From: Oegoconia quadripuncta
Taxonomy: Eukaryota; Arthropoda; Insecta; Lepidoptera; Autostichidae
DNA length: 64,000 bases
NCBI GenBank assembly: GCA_949316235.1
Contig: OX438753.1
Span: forward strand, 16,260,028-16,324,027
Direction of reading: 5' to 3'
In this document: piece after piece, positions 47,061-59,103 of the stretch
Layout: every line of letters begins with the position of its first letter
Position numbering within the stretch: the stretch's first letter is position 1
Translations under genes and position numbers: made by a program
The notes under the pieces: generated by a model
Seen by the model: only the letters and a program-made list of their open reading frames with translations
Databases searched by the model: none
What the model was told of the DNA's origin: nothing

Positions 47061-47443
47061 CATATTATACCGGATGACTTTTTTATCGTACCTAATGCAA
47101 ACAGATAAGTCATATAAGTAAATTAAATAGAAGTTATTAGAAAACTAAAAAAATTAATGTACCCATGTTTAATTTTTTTTATTTTCGAAACTATCATCGA
47201 AGCACACGCCTGCCGAAGATTTATATGCGACTGGAGAGGTTCATAATGATCTTATCATTCGATTTTTGGACAATTGGACATGGGACAAGTGTCCCATTTT
47301 TTTGTGATAAGACCGCCTAAATGTGTTCTATTGTTATCATCAAAAATTATTGTAAATTATTTTGCGCAATAAAGAGTATTTATATTGTAATATATGCCCT
47401 ATTTTTTTCCTCACGGTAAAAAAAACTCATCCGGTATAATAGG
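47061..47443 (+). mobile_element. TIR element M5 carrying a LINE 3'-UTR piece
   Basis: The left end TATTATACCGGATGACTTTT mirrors the right end AAAACTCATCCGGTATAATA. Inside, GTGATAAGACCGCC and GCAATAAAGAGTATTTATAT (about 47,313-47,390) are the 3'-UTR and polyadenylation region typical of lepidopteran LINEs. No target duplication could be assigned and no protein is encoded. Confidence 0.55.
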
Positions 47444-47681
47444 GCGTATCTCTATTTTTCGTAATGCGTTAACCTCCTGTATTTACTATGGGTATTAACC
47501 TTACGCCTAACCGTTGTTAAAATAATGTCTTTCGTGTTTTCGTGTAATAACATAGACAGGGGAAATAGAGGAGTGGCGTAAGGGGTAAAAGAATTTATTA
47601 CTGTGGCACTAATACTATGTGATGGATGACTGATGGTGACGAGAAATACAAATTACTGTTCGCCATGAATAATTCGGACTT

Positions 47682-48200
47682 GGTTCAAGACACAGACATT
47701 GATGTCTGTGGATCAAGTAGTGTCCGGCTGGGTTTGAATATACATCGAAATGAATTTGTAAGGTTTTTAGAGGTTTGATTGATAGTACAGAAGGTCCATG
47801 ATCTTGTAAGATATATGATCGGAGTTGTTTCAAGACATAGATATTGTTGTCTGTGGTTAAAGATGTGGTTTATGATCAAAATACATAACTCGAATACTAT
47901 TTTAATGGATCTATAAGTTAGAATGGAAATACCCTTATTGAGATATTCTACATGCGTAGCATTCCTACCGTTACGTATATAATTTTTATTACTTTTCCTA
48001 AGATTCGATTGGTAGAACAGCTAAGACCAATTATCTAGTAATATAGGACCGGATTTGGTTCAAGGCAGATATTATCTGTGGTTCAAAAGGTGCTCTAAGG
48101 TAATCCGAATCCATAGAAATGTATTTTTACGGTTTTACAGGTTTCGATGGGTAGAACAAGTAAGACCTATATGATCTCGTAATATATTGGTAGGCCTATA
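47682..48200 (+). repeat. Degenerate tandem array with internal hairpins
   Basis: Three units start near 47,682, 47,826 and 48,057. Each has GGTTCAAGACACAGACAT-like sequence with a small stem (ACAGACAT/ATGTCTGT, or weaker), then AGGTTTGATTGATAGTACAG-type and TGATCTTGTAAGATATATGA-type sequence. The second unit is longer (231 versus about 144 bp). Confidence 0.7.
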
Positions 48201-49177
48201 CAATTTTGACAAATGACATAACTGTTGTGGCTCATCCTCGCCAACGCACGCGCACGCGACTCTATTGAGAAGTACCGGAAACAATTTTTTAACAACTCCG
48301 TAATTTGTGAATACTCTTCGTGACTTGGAATTTCATGGGTCTCATATATTAATGTGATTGTTACAAGTCAGCTTACAATAACCTTTTTTGTTTTTATTAT
48401 AGGTACTTATTTGCATTTACATTATTAATAAAATGTGTGCCACTTTGTACAGACTGGAGTGGTAAGCGACGTGGTCTTGGCCAACATTATGTAAATAAAC
48501 CATTTTCCAAAATTGCGTTTTAGAAAATAAACTCTATAGAATTGAGATAGCTTTTGACAGACGGTAATTCAGTTTCAAGATCTTGATAGACGGTATAGAT
48601 AGCTGCCAATTTTCAGAGCGCGATTACGGCAGCCACGTTACATTTTGAGATACATTCAGATGGTAGATATATTAGCAACTTGAAATATTCCTTCCTTTTC
48701 ATTCTCGGGTTGGTTTTAAGTATGAAATATAAATTATCTGCCCTTGTTAATTCTACAAAATGTAACATTAAACGTCTCCGGCACGTACAATATTTCCAAC
48801 ATTAGTCCTTTGGTAGTATTACACGACAAAACTGGGACATTCGGCGCGCTCGACTGGAACGAGTTACGTTTTTACACTTGCAACTACTTAGCTGCAACCG
48901 ACTTTTATATACTATGCTTACGACACAACACCTATCCATTGATATGTACCTAATCTATCCATTACATATGAATCGGTCCAAGTGTATAAGCTTGTTAGGG
49001 ATTTAGAGCGACGGACAATAAACATTTGCTTTTGAAGAATAAACTTTGGACGAGTATACTTCGTAATTCGGCAGAGGTTTTTGTCCTGCAATGGATTTTA
49101 GGCTGTCGATGTGGCTTCGGTTGTATGTACCTATATCAGCTTGTCATAAATATAAAAGTTTGGCTATTTGTTCTATC
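48201..49177. other. No recognised feature
   Basis: Unassigned AT-rich DNA. The frames at 48,744 and 49,026 are short, and the latter runs into a SINE-type tail. Confidence 0.3.
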
Positions 49178-49256
49178 AATAACATCATCAGTCCGTAAAC
49201 ATCCCACTGCAGGGATATAGACCTTCCCTCGTATTGAGGGAGTATGGGCCATAGTC
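49178..49256 (-). mobile_element. Solo RTE-type 3' tail
   Basis: ATCATCAGTCCGTAAACATC, CCACTGCAGGGATATAGACC and GAGGGAGTATGGGCCATAGT, the reverse complement of the 26,859 and 30,294 copies, truncated earlier. Confidence 0.8.
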
Positions 49257-50044
49257 GATTATAAACACTTTCAATCGAAATAGAAAAAAGTTTTACATTA
49301 TCACTAATGGTCACTATCCTATTCAAAAACTTGAAGATTATCCTTAACTAGATGATTAAGATGTAATTTCACTGGCTCTTTTATCCTTGATAACATAACA
49401 ATGCGACCATTGACCTATGGCTGCAGAAACGATTGCCTACACCAGCTGGGTAAGGGTATGGTTTTTTTTCGTCTAATAATAACGGATGTTGATATTTTTT
49501 CTATGTTCCACGCGATCGCAGTCAGAGGCGAGCAATAGAAAAATTATAAATTATATACCAGTGGCCTTCAGGAAACGATACATAATTATAACGGTGCACT
49601 TGTAAATTATTAACACTGTATACGATAGTTCCTTGCAGTGTTGTTCATCAGAGCCGAACAAAGAATTCAGCTTTTTGCTGGATCCACAAGCAGCGGAAAT
49701 AGGAATTTTATAGCGAGTCAGAGTTTTAATGTATTCTGAACCCTGGCCTTCAACCATTGTTATAAAAACGGAGAGAAAAAGCAAGGAGTACCTAAGTAGG
49801 TATTTGAAAGAATATAACCCCTTTAGTAAAGTCGACGCATTGAAATGTTGTGCAGATCCTATATACTATTTTTTTTTATTGTATATACAGATCCCACCTC
49901 CACATTCCTCCTACTGTAACTCCTGTAAGTACCTCAACAGTCCTACTCTGCACGTGGACGGAGCCTTATGTGACTCTATTTCTACCTTGGACATCAGACT
50001 AAAGAATGTAAGGGTAAAAACGTCGGTAGATAAAAGTGCCAATC

Positions 50045-50392
50045 AACATCAACAGCCTTACACGTCCCCACTGTTGGGGCACAGCCTCCTCTCAATGGGA
50101 AAGGGTATGGGCCATAATCTACCACGCGAGCCCAGTGCGAATTGTGAGACCAGTGGCCATCTGACAGTCAGTATATATAGTCAGTTAAGAGGCCTCTGTA
50201 GCCTACCGACTTGGTTTAACGACTGCCTTCAATTGGAAACAACCTGGACCGTCTATTTAACTTGTTCTCCAACGCACGTAAACACTCGTATTAAATGCCA
50301 CTAGCGGTCGCCCATCCACGGACTGACCGCGCCAGACCTTGCTTGACGTCGCTAATCGAAAACGAATAGCGAATGCGACTGCGCTACAAGTG
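50045..50392 (-). mobile_element. 5S rRNA-derived SINE, full length
   Basis: This is the best-preserved copy. On the minus strand the head is GTAGCGCAGTCGCATTCGCT, the 5S region is ATTAGCGACGTCAAGCAAGG with GCGCGGTCAGTCCGTGGATG and GGCGACCGCTAGTGGCATTT, the body is TCCAATTGAAGGCAGTCGTT, and the tail is GGGCTCGCGTGGTAGATTAT with CCAACAGTGGGGACGTGTAA and (TGTTGA)n. The 191-codon frame starting at 49,729 enters this SINE and is not a gene. Confidence 0.9.
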
Positions 50393-53300
50393 CTTCCAAA
50401 GTGACAATAATATGTTGTTATTGTACAGTCGACGACATAATGACTGTAAGACTACCAGTTTAAGCTGGCCATGCGACTTTGCATACTAATAATAGCCCCA
50501 CCACTGTTTATACTGGAGTTGTTATGGTCGTCGTGCGGCCACGTGTACCTACTATGGAAAATATTGTACCTATTACGCATTTGAATACACTTAAAGAATT
50601 AGATACCAGTTGATTGGTTGTCTCGTTATCATCATCATCATCACTCTCTGTCATCCACCTGGAATAAACAAAGAATCTTAAAGAATCCCCACTGGCCTCA
50701 TTCATCCTAATAGAGCGAAGGCGTTTAATATTTTAAGCACGCACAACCATATTAGTTATACTTTAAAGCTAAATATTTTAAGGACTTTAGCCGTAATAAC
50801 AATTTAGTCTGCAGTTCAAATTTTCATAGAATACGTATCACTATGGTCTCCATCGTGGCAAATTATGAAAAATTCAAGAAATCGGAACTCAAGGGGCGTA
50901 AAACCTCGAAAAATTTTCATTTTTTCAAAGTTTTTGTTCCAGCTCCATCTTCAAAAGCGTTAGGTAATATAAGTGTCAAACTTGATGTATAGTAAACTAT
51001 ATTAGTAAATAAATCCAGTCTTTAAGGGTCTAAATAAAATTTAAAAGGCTGACCTGTAAAACGTTGTAACGCGCTACCATTTGTACATAATATACCGCCA
51101 TTTATTTCACAGATTACCTGCGTGTTACTATTTTGTTATTTACCATAAAAGTGTTAATACTCTTTGTGCGCACTTGGTCGGATAATAAAAAACTGTAATA
51201 TAAATAGGACATCGAGATCATTTTGCAGGGCAAATGCCTTCACTGCGCCACGCACACCCCACGTCATTCTGAGTAATTTATGAAGTACAGTAATAGTCTA
51301 TTAGAAATCGGTAGAATGATTACAGTAGGTACTCCTAGAGGTGCATTAGATTCTAATGGTCACTTGCAATGCTAGCGGTATGGTATGCAGTGCAGCACCA
51401 ATAATATCAACCATCTTGGAGGACATTAGCGAAACTAATCCACTCCGCCGTACATTTTCACCGAAGCATTTGTAACGGTAATCGAACGTTTTCGTAACAT
51501 TACACTAGGGATGGCTAGATGTTATTTATATGATATAAACATTACATTTATTTGACATATACTGTTGCTGTTTTACATTCTTCTTAAGACGACAGATTGC
51601 CATAAAATATAAAATTAATTCTTTCAAAAAGCAGTCTTCTTTATCCGAATATATTGAACAGAGAATCAGTCTCGCTATACAGCGTTTCCACCAAACAGTG
51701 AACTTAGAGCAGATTTTTTATTGTCATGCTTTAAAAAGAAAATTGTATTTTTATTATTTCCACCGTAGTAGGTAGCTAAATAAAATTCTATTCATTTTGA
51801 ATGAAATCATGTGCGACGTATCGTCCATATCGCGGACACATTGGCATCAATGTCGTGTCGCATGCATCGCATAGTGAACGACGGGCTTACAGTACTCTAA
51901 AAGCGAAGGCGAAGCATTCGGAAATTCCAGAAATATTCAGTTTGTACAGCTGATTTTCAAATATACTTTACTCTTACATACCACCTTGACTAAGTAAACA
52001 TTATGTAATCTCTGTTAGTATAACGCACAGAGAAAATTATTTAAGCATGTAACTGGTTTAGTTTCGCTGTAAGTACTACTGTACGATACTGTGAGATACA
52101 TTTTCGAAACAATAAAGTGTAAATAAAAATTAAATATTCCTGCATAGCAAACAGAGATGTACAACCCTAACAACCCTACATCAGACGCATTGCTTTCGTG
52201 TCGTTCGGTTGTAAGCCTTTATGGCGACTATTCTTCAACTGAGAAAGCCAAAGTAATTGGTGATTTCAATTAACATACTCTGTTATGGCACTGGCAGTAA
52301 ATTTTATGCCAACTTGTACTTTCTACGTTTTCGGACATGCCACTTCCGAGACGCTTTCCTTCATTCGTTTAAAATTCATGAGGTTCGAGATGACCTTGTT
52401 TGTATAGTACGTCACTGCGATCAGATGTCGTCGCTCTGTGGTGATGTTGACATTGCCGTCCTTTTGCGTGGCTTGAATAGTGAATGCATGATTCATTCAT
52501 GGGCTGAAGTGGCGCTTGTATCAATCGAGCGATGACTCACTATCAAGGGTTCGAATGAAGTATCGCGTCTATCAGACAACCAAGTGAAATAATATACGAA
52601 AACTGACACAAAGCTAGCAATAGATACGAGTAGGTTTTTTTTTGATTTCGTATATGTAATTGAATGAGTCATCCATCTTCAATAACACTAATGAGTAATA
52701 AATAAATAACAAAATATGGTAAATATACCTCCAACTTGCAATATTCATCCTCAGCCATTCCATATTCGGTACCTACATTTTTTAATATTATTTGCTCAAA
52801 TGTTACTCCGACTGAGTACAAATTAAAGAGCTTATATTCGTAAGGAAACATTAAAAGCGTTCAAATTTAATTAGCAAATCTAATAAAAACCATGTCATGT
52901 TCCTCTTGTGGACGTTTTTATTTAATTTGGACAGTCACGTGTACAACCCGAGTACCTACACGCATAAGTAGATTAGAGTAGCGTAGTCCATAATTTGGCG
53001 TCGCTAAATTAGATTAGTTAGTACTTCGTCACGGCATAGTAAATTTTGAACTGTTTCGTAACTTACGCTGATATAGAGTTTGAAGGGGGTCAAAATAACA
53101 AGATAAGAGGTACCTGCAGTACAACCTGTCAATATGTTTTCATATTATTGAAAATGGATCTAAGTAAATCTTTAACGACGAAATTGTAATATAACTTTTT
53201 TCAAAAATCAATTTCTTTTATTCAATTAATACGCGAGCGGCCATTATGAATATCAAAAAGCAGCTTTAATTTAATAGTCGATCTAGAATAGACTACCAAG

Positions 53301-54108
53301 GAGCTCGGACGTATGTACTACTATAGTTAATACTGGAACTGTGTATGTACATAAGATATTTCATAATTTATTAGGGCTATGTCTCTCTATTCACTATTCA
53401 AAAGTCACTTCAGCCGAAATCGATTTTGTAATTGTCAGTGACGATTGACATAGCATGATTTCTGTACGTAATCACTTTGCACCTGTCAATCTTTTACCAA
53501 TGCAATGAAACTTCAAGTTAAGAAATGTCGCTGAGTGTAACACCATTTAGCTTTAACAATTTGTATGCCTTTTCACACACACATTGAAAGTTCAAATGTT
53601 GTGGATCATACGATACATTTATTTTACCCTGTTTAAATTTTTTATTAAAAGTATACCAATCAACAAAATCGAAAGGACAAATTCCGTCGAAGAACCACAC
53701 CACCTAGTTCACAGAATTACATACGATACTATGAAAGCTGAAGTGGCAGTGGGCAGGTCATCTTGGTAGCAGAACTGAGGATCTTTGTAGACCAGTTCAG
53801 GAGGAGAGACCGCGTATATAAAAGCGCAGTATTAAAGGGAACGATGACCGGGACAAAGAGTCCGGACTTTGGATGCGTAAAGTTGAGTGTGTTGCCACGC
53901 TTTGGGAAAGGCTTATGACCAGCAATTATGCAGACGATGATTATGGGGAGTACACTAATGGATAAGACAGCACGTAACACAATATATGACGTATATGCCA
54001 TTCGATGTCAGTCTGTGCGCGCTACAGAATACATGTCATTTTGTATATATGTAGTACATCTATATCTTTGACTTGGATAGTTTGACAAAGATTTTACCTT
54101 TTATTAAA
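50393..54108. other. Long unassigned stretch
   Basis: No exon is recognised. The frames at 52,257-52,535 and 53,729-54,001 lack splice signals and motifs. No repeat families of the window recur here except simple (ATC)n near 50,630, so this is one of the cleaner unique segments. Confidence 0.3.
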
Positions 54109-54342
54109 TAATCATCAGCAGCTGGCCCAATGCGGGTTGGGGGACTTCACATGCCTTTGAATTTTTATTTCTCAGGTATGCAGGTTTCCTCACGATGTTT
54201 TCCTTCGCCGTTTAGGAGCAGTCGGATAAATCCACATAAGTAATTAAATTTAAAAACTCATTGGTACATGGCCCGCCTGAGAACCGAACCCGGACCTCCC
54301 AAATTGGGAGACCGCGTCTTAACCGCTGAGCAACCTGAGCTC
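54109..54342 (-). mobile_element. tRNA-derived SINE type T3
   Basis: On the minus strand: head CTCAGCGGTTAAGACGCGGT, near-B-box GGGTTCGGTTC (from 54,292 down), body CATGTACCAATGAGTTTTTA and GGATTTATCCGACTGCTCCT, and CGGCGAAGGAAAACATCGTG, then CCCAACCCGCATTGGGCCAG. It ends at the start of the RTE tail, so it is 3'-shortened relative to 33,171-33,472. Confidence 0.85.
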
Positions 54343-55650
54343 AGTATATAAAATAATAACATCTTAAAAATAACACCTTTTATAAAATCATTGAACAAAA
54401 TTGTCAGCACAGATTAATCTGACAACTTAGAGATCATTTATAATGTCGTATACATAATTATCGTAAGACCTTTCTCGCAATAATTATTTGATAGGTATTT
54501 GACAAAGATATTCTATCAAATGTCTCTTTAGTATTATCCATCTGCGTCACACCTCTGTCAAACATAATAGATTACACTAATGTTTGACTAGAGATACCTA
54601 GACAGGGCATTGGCGCTGCTCTCCGGCGGCACGATGCTTTCAAAATTAATGCATTGCAGATATGCAAATTGTTGGTTACAAGCCGTATCGGGAATAAACA
54701 GATTGTATCGTCGTAGAAATTCTTTCTGTTGCGTTGGACTTGTTACACAACTATGTTACCTTAATAAACGTCTGTTTTTTTGGATCTAATTAATAACCTC
54801 ACAACTTATAATTCATAAAAAGAAAAGCGACAAATATTTATTTAACACCGAAATGAGATAAGTACCAACTTATAAAATGAGTCTTATAAAAGAGCAATTT
54901 TAAATGTTGTTTTAATGATACTTGTCATTCTCATCAATTCATTCATGCATTAAAAAGTGTATCTCTAAACACTTGAACAAGCTTTATGTCCCAGTTCAAA
55001 GTTTTGAATGTTATGTAGGCCCAAAGCAATTTTGCTGGCTATTAAGACTTACTAGAAAACCTATGATACGATTATTGACTACTATTTTATCACTGACACA
55101 CGCGTTTTCCTATTTTAAGTATAATTAATGATTTGCTTTAATTTATTTCAATATTAAAATTTAAAATTATACAGCGGAAATATTAGCAGTACCTACTTCC
55201 TCGGTTGAACACCTCCCATATCACTAATTTGCATATCCATGCTATGCATACTTAAACACTTTCATAGTACCTTAAACCTTATTTAAAGTCAAATACCACT
55301 TAAGGAAACTTTACAAACGGTCTTGCTTCCCACATGAATTACATAAAACGTTACACGCATACGTATAACACCCATAAAACAAACTGGCAGTGTAATTACA
55401 ATGGTAGCCCATTTAGAAAGATTTTATTACGGAATTATAACATCAGCATACGTGACTAGCCGGAACACATTCTCAACGAAACAACGTAAGTTAGACGATT
55501 GTTCTCATTACCGCTGCTATGGCGTACCAACGAACGGCGGCGTGGGCCCAGTTGGAGCGATTGGTGACAAGAAGCTAAGAAGTGTTCAACTCATCTAGCT
55601 AGCGATTTTGCTTGCTAGAAAGAAGCTTGGATAATTCCAATCAAGACACC
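54343..55650. other. No recognised feature
   Basis: Unassigned sequence. A GC-richer patch lies at 55,520-55,565. No gene is supported. Confidence 0.3.
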
Positions 55651-56438
55651 TAGTATAAGATCCGGCCATAGAAATATATACCCTCATCTGTTATTCGACT
55701 ATAACAAAATTATTATGTTAGTTAATGAATATATTAATACATTGAAAATGGGTTGCCTAGCTAAATCGCGGGCCAAACGGTTAATTAATGTAAATCCAAA
55801 TTAATTGTTTTTCAATTAACTTCCCCGATTTGTTATTTATAAAAATCGACCATTATCTGAAAGAACATAACATAAGGAACTGGAAAAATATAAGTTGCCT
55901 ACTTTCCCTTCAGCCTAACTATGGAGTTGTCATGTATAAACATGCGAGCAAGCGTTATTAATATACCCTCATCCGTTATTTAATTGATTTTTTTTTTAAA
56001 TTAAACGTTATTTTATTCTCTTTCTAACAGTATAAGGTTGCCTCAGTAAAAGTTTGTCACATGCACGGTTGCTGTGATTTTAGATGCGTCGTACAAGCGA
56101 GCTACATTGAATAAATATTGGATTTAAGTCAGATTAAATATTAAAAATGGTATCAAATACTTTTCACTCACATATTTATTTAATAACAATACATAATTAT
56201 AATTACATAAAAATTAGAAAATTTTTTTGTTTACATATTTTGATTCATGAATAGCAAAAATATTTCTTAATATCTATTAAAAAATTATATAAAAATTTTT
56301 CTTTCTCCAAGTCGCTACAGGTTTAGTGTAATAAAATATTATGACCAAATTATTTCTTTTAACATTTAGTAACAATATTGGTTCACTATATGCATTTGTT
56401 TAGTCACTCTCGTCCTTTACTCATGTCAGATGACCTGA

Positions 56439-56621
56439 ATATTTTCTCTAAAAAGGCAGCAGGAAGATGTAATGCACTCTCTTGATGCCTCCGATTCACC
56501 TTTCAACATAGTGAAGCTCAAACTGATAGGGTCATCTTATCTCTATTTGCACGAAGGTGGGTTTGAGTTGATTCAATTCATTTCGTTACGAAAGTTTGAG
56601 AGATTATTTAATTCGAGGTAG
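56439..56621 (+). other. Open frame of 60 codons inside the foldback element
   Basis: It reads IFSLKRQQEDVMHSLDASDS, then PFNIVKLKLIGSSYLYLHEG, then stop at 56,619-56,621. No motif is recognised. It has no good initiation context and begins right after a stop. It may be a relic of the element's transposase or chance. Confidence 0.2.
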
Positions 56622-56635
56622 AATAAACCACGCAT

Positions 56636-56777
56636 TGGTGTCGATTCGGATGTACACCGACTAAACTAAAACTAGTTTTAAAGTAGTACTGTCTCTTTCT
56701 CCCTGGAATAGTACGATGCGACGGAACCACGCCAAAACTGGTTTTAGTTTCGTTGGTGTACATCCGAATCGACACCA
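56636..56777 (+). mobile_element. Palindromic MITE, family M1, nested in the foldback element
   Basis: Same 142-bp length and arrangement as 39,667-39,808: TGGTGTCGATTCGGATGTAC on the left against GTACATCCGAATCGACACCA on the right. The outer arms are perfect here. It lies in the centre of the foldback element and is therefore younger than that element's formation. Confidence 0.9.
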
Positions 56778-56906
56778 TTGTTGCTTGTAATACAACACTA
56801 CAGAACTAAATAGTCATGAGTTGGCCACGAAAGGTTTTAAATCGATACAAGAAATTAAATGGAAAAAAAAGAATGAATTGTTTAGTGCACAATTTACGTC
56901 AATTCA

Positions 56907-57113
56907 ATGTGGCTTCATGCAACAAATGCACGTTGTGTCAATCTAAGTCCTGAAGATTGTGGTTGGTTTTTGGATGGCTACTTGAAGCCAACGTGGTTTG
57001 AAGGGGAGCCAACGCCCTTACAAGTGGAGGATATAGTCACCGAATCAAAAGAAGATAACGATGAAGAATTCGATTTTGATATCAGTACTTCTGACGAATC
57101 AGAAGCAGAATAA
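56907..57113 (+). pseudogene. Probable C-terminal transposase remnant, acidic tail
   Basis: The 68-codon frame contains CVNLSPEDCGWFLDGYLKP, then TWFEGEPTPLQVEDIV, then a tail rich in Asp and Glu. The stop at 57,111-57,113 is only about 24 bp before the right arm, as expected for the end of a transposon protein. A neighbouring frame just upstream reads VASCNKCTLCQSK, suggesting a frameshift in a Cys-containing region. The pattern GW-x-x-DG...P-x-WFEG recalls C-termini of some transposon-encoded proteins, but I cannot name the superfamily. Confidence 0.4.
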
Positions 57114-57786
57114 GTTTTTAAAAAAATATTTTATTGGAAAATTTTTATATAATTTTTTAATAGATATTAAAAAATATTTTTGCTATTCATGAATCAAAAT
57201 ATGTAAACAAAAAAATTTTCTAATTTTTATGTAATTATAATTATGTATTGTTATTAAATAAATATGTGAGTGAAAAGTATTTGATACCATTTTTAATATT
57301 TAATCTGACTTAAATCCAATATTTATTCAATGTAGCTCGCTTGTACGACGCATCTAAAATCACAGCAACCGTGCATGTGACAAACTTTTACTGAGGCAAC
57401 CTTATACTGTTAGAAAGAGAATAAAATAACGTTTAATTTAAAAAAAAAATCAATTAAATAACGGATGAGGGTATATTAATAACGCTTGCTCGCATGTTTA
57501 TACATGACAACTCCATAGTTAGGCTGGAGGGAAAGTAGGCAACTTATATTTTTCCAGTTCCTTATGTTATGTTCTTTCAGATAATGGTCGATTTTTATAA
57601 ATAACAAATCGGGGAAGTTAATTGAAAAACAATTAATTTGGATTTACATTAATTAACCGTTTGGCCCGCGATTTAGCTAGGCAACCCATTTTCAATGTAT
57701 TAATATATTCATTAACTAACATAATAATTTTGTTATAGTCGAATAACAGATGAGGGTATATATTTCTATGGCCGGATCTTATACTA

Positions 57787-59103
57787 ACCATACATATTTA
57801 CATACATAAGTCGACATTGTATGACTCGTAAGAATTTCTACGGAAGGCATATCATTTGTCGTAACATCACACGTGCATTAACAAACTGTAGAGGACAAAT
57901 GCTGCATACAAGTCTTCACCATGTGACCATGGCGTGATTTGAATAACTTTGTATGGGAGGCCATTTTCTAACCGCGCCGTTGACCAGCGAAGATTTTTCA
58001 TGAGTTCCACACTAATGATGCTCATCCTTAGGCGGCATTTGCGACAACTATTAACGGGTCAGTCCTAACAATACTCCGCCGGTCCTCTGAAATCCCGGGT
58101 TTGTCATCAACTGGACATGTGTATTTGGACATATGTGTGTCCAATCCTCAAGTAATCATTTCGTCTCCGCTTTCACTTTAGCTCCACATTAATTTCGACA
58201 CTGAGAAGATTCCAAATACGCGTCCATTCATTATCCACGTTACATGATGCACGGAGACGGCGAGAAAATTCTCTTACCATTCGTTGTGATACGGAAACCG
58301 AATTTGTTAATGTCGCGCGACGGCTCACGTGTGAAAAGGCAAACCTCAATTCGACTGTTTTGTGTTTCAAAATTAAACACTTCATTCATACAAGCGATTG
58401 TTGTAAACTTTTACGTAAGGTACATTCAAATTATGATCCATTGTGTAAATTGAATAACTCTGGAATGTTGAAAGTTTATTGTTCTTGCTTAATAATTATA
58501 ATATCATCAAATATATAGACAGTTCAACACACACCCATATTCACAAGACCTACATTTTGGGAAACAATCGTCTGGCATTCTGTCTGTTACGGCAATTTTG
58601 TTTCCTAATTTAATTGAATAAGCCGGGAAATAGACACATAGCGCAACGACCTTTAATTTCAGGGGTATCCCAAACATTAAAAAATTAATGATTGGAACAA
58701 TAACCACGAGACACCTTTTGATATATACACAAAGTAGGCCAGGGAAAATACGGGTTGACCTCGGAAAAACGAATAACCGCGATTTTCTTGGAACCTTTAA
58801 TAAAGTGTTGTAAAAATTAATTGCTAAAAATTAAGCATTTGTATGAAACGCAAGTAATAAGTAAGTAACTAAATAAGCTAAAGTTTAAAAATGTGTTTCT
58901 TTTAAAAAAATGCTCAATTAATGGGTATTTCTTTAAATTCAAAACATTTAGGGAAATTATCGTTACGAAATAATAGTTCTTATTTTTATTTCTTAAGCAA
59001 TGCAGCTCGACGATATTTTCAGCAAAACCTGTGCATGCCTAACTATACATGCTTAGTTTTTTATCCATCAATAAGTTAACTGTGTTTAACAAAAGTCTAC
59101 CTA
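57787..59103. other. Unassigned stretch
   Basis: Non-repetitive, moderately GC-rich around 57,960-58,330 (CTCCGCCGGTCCTCTGAAAT, GTCGCGCGACGGCTCACGTG). No splice-flanked coding segment is recognised. At 58,660-58,700 there is a faint repeat F phrase. Confidence 0.3.

Larger units (their letters stand above)
55651..57786. mobile_element. Foldback DNA transposon with about 650-bp inverted arms
   Basis: The left arm (55,651 to about 56,300) and right arm (about 57,137 to 57,786) are complementary over their whole length with very few differences. The termini read TAGTATAAGATCCGGCCATA. The palindromic end leaves the target duplication ambiguous (TA or TATA). Each arm has two copies of a subterminal motif, TATACCCTCATCTGTTATT and TATACCCTCATCCGTTATT, about 285 bp apart. 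The 0.8-kb centre contains a nested M1 MITE and two short open frames but no recognisable full transposase, so it is probably a non-autonomous derivative. Confidence 0.85.

Noticed and set aside
49729..50304. Longest open frame of the window (191 codons)
   Set aside because: Its second half is the antisense of a full-length 5S rRNA-derived SINE and the first half has no motifs or splice signals.
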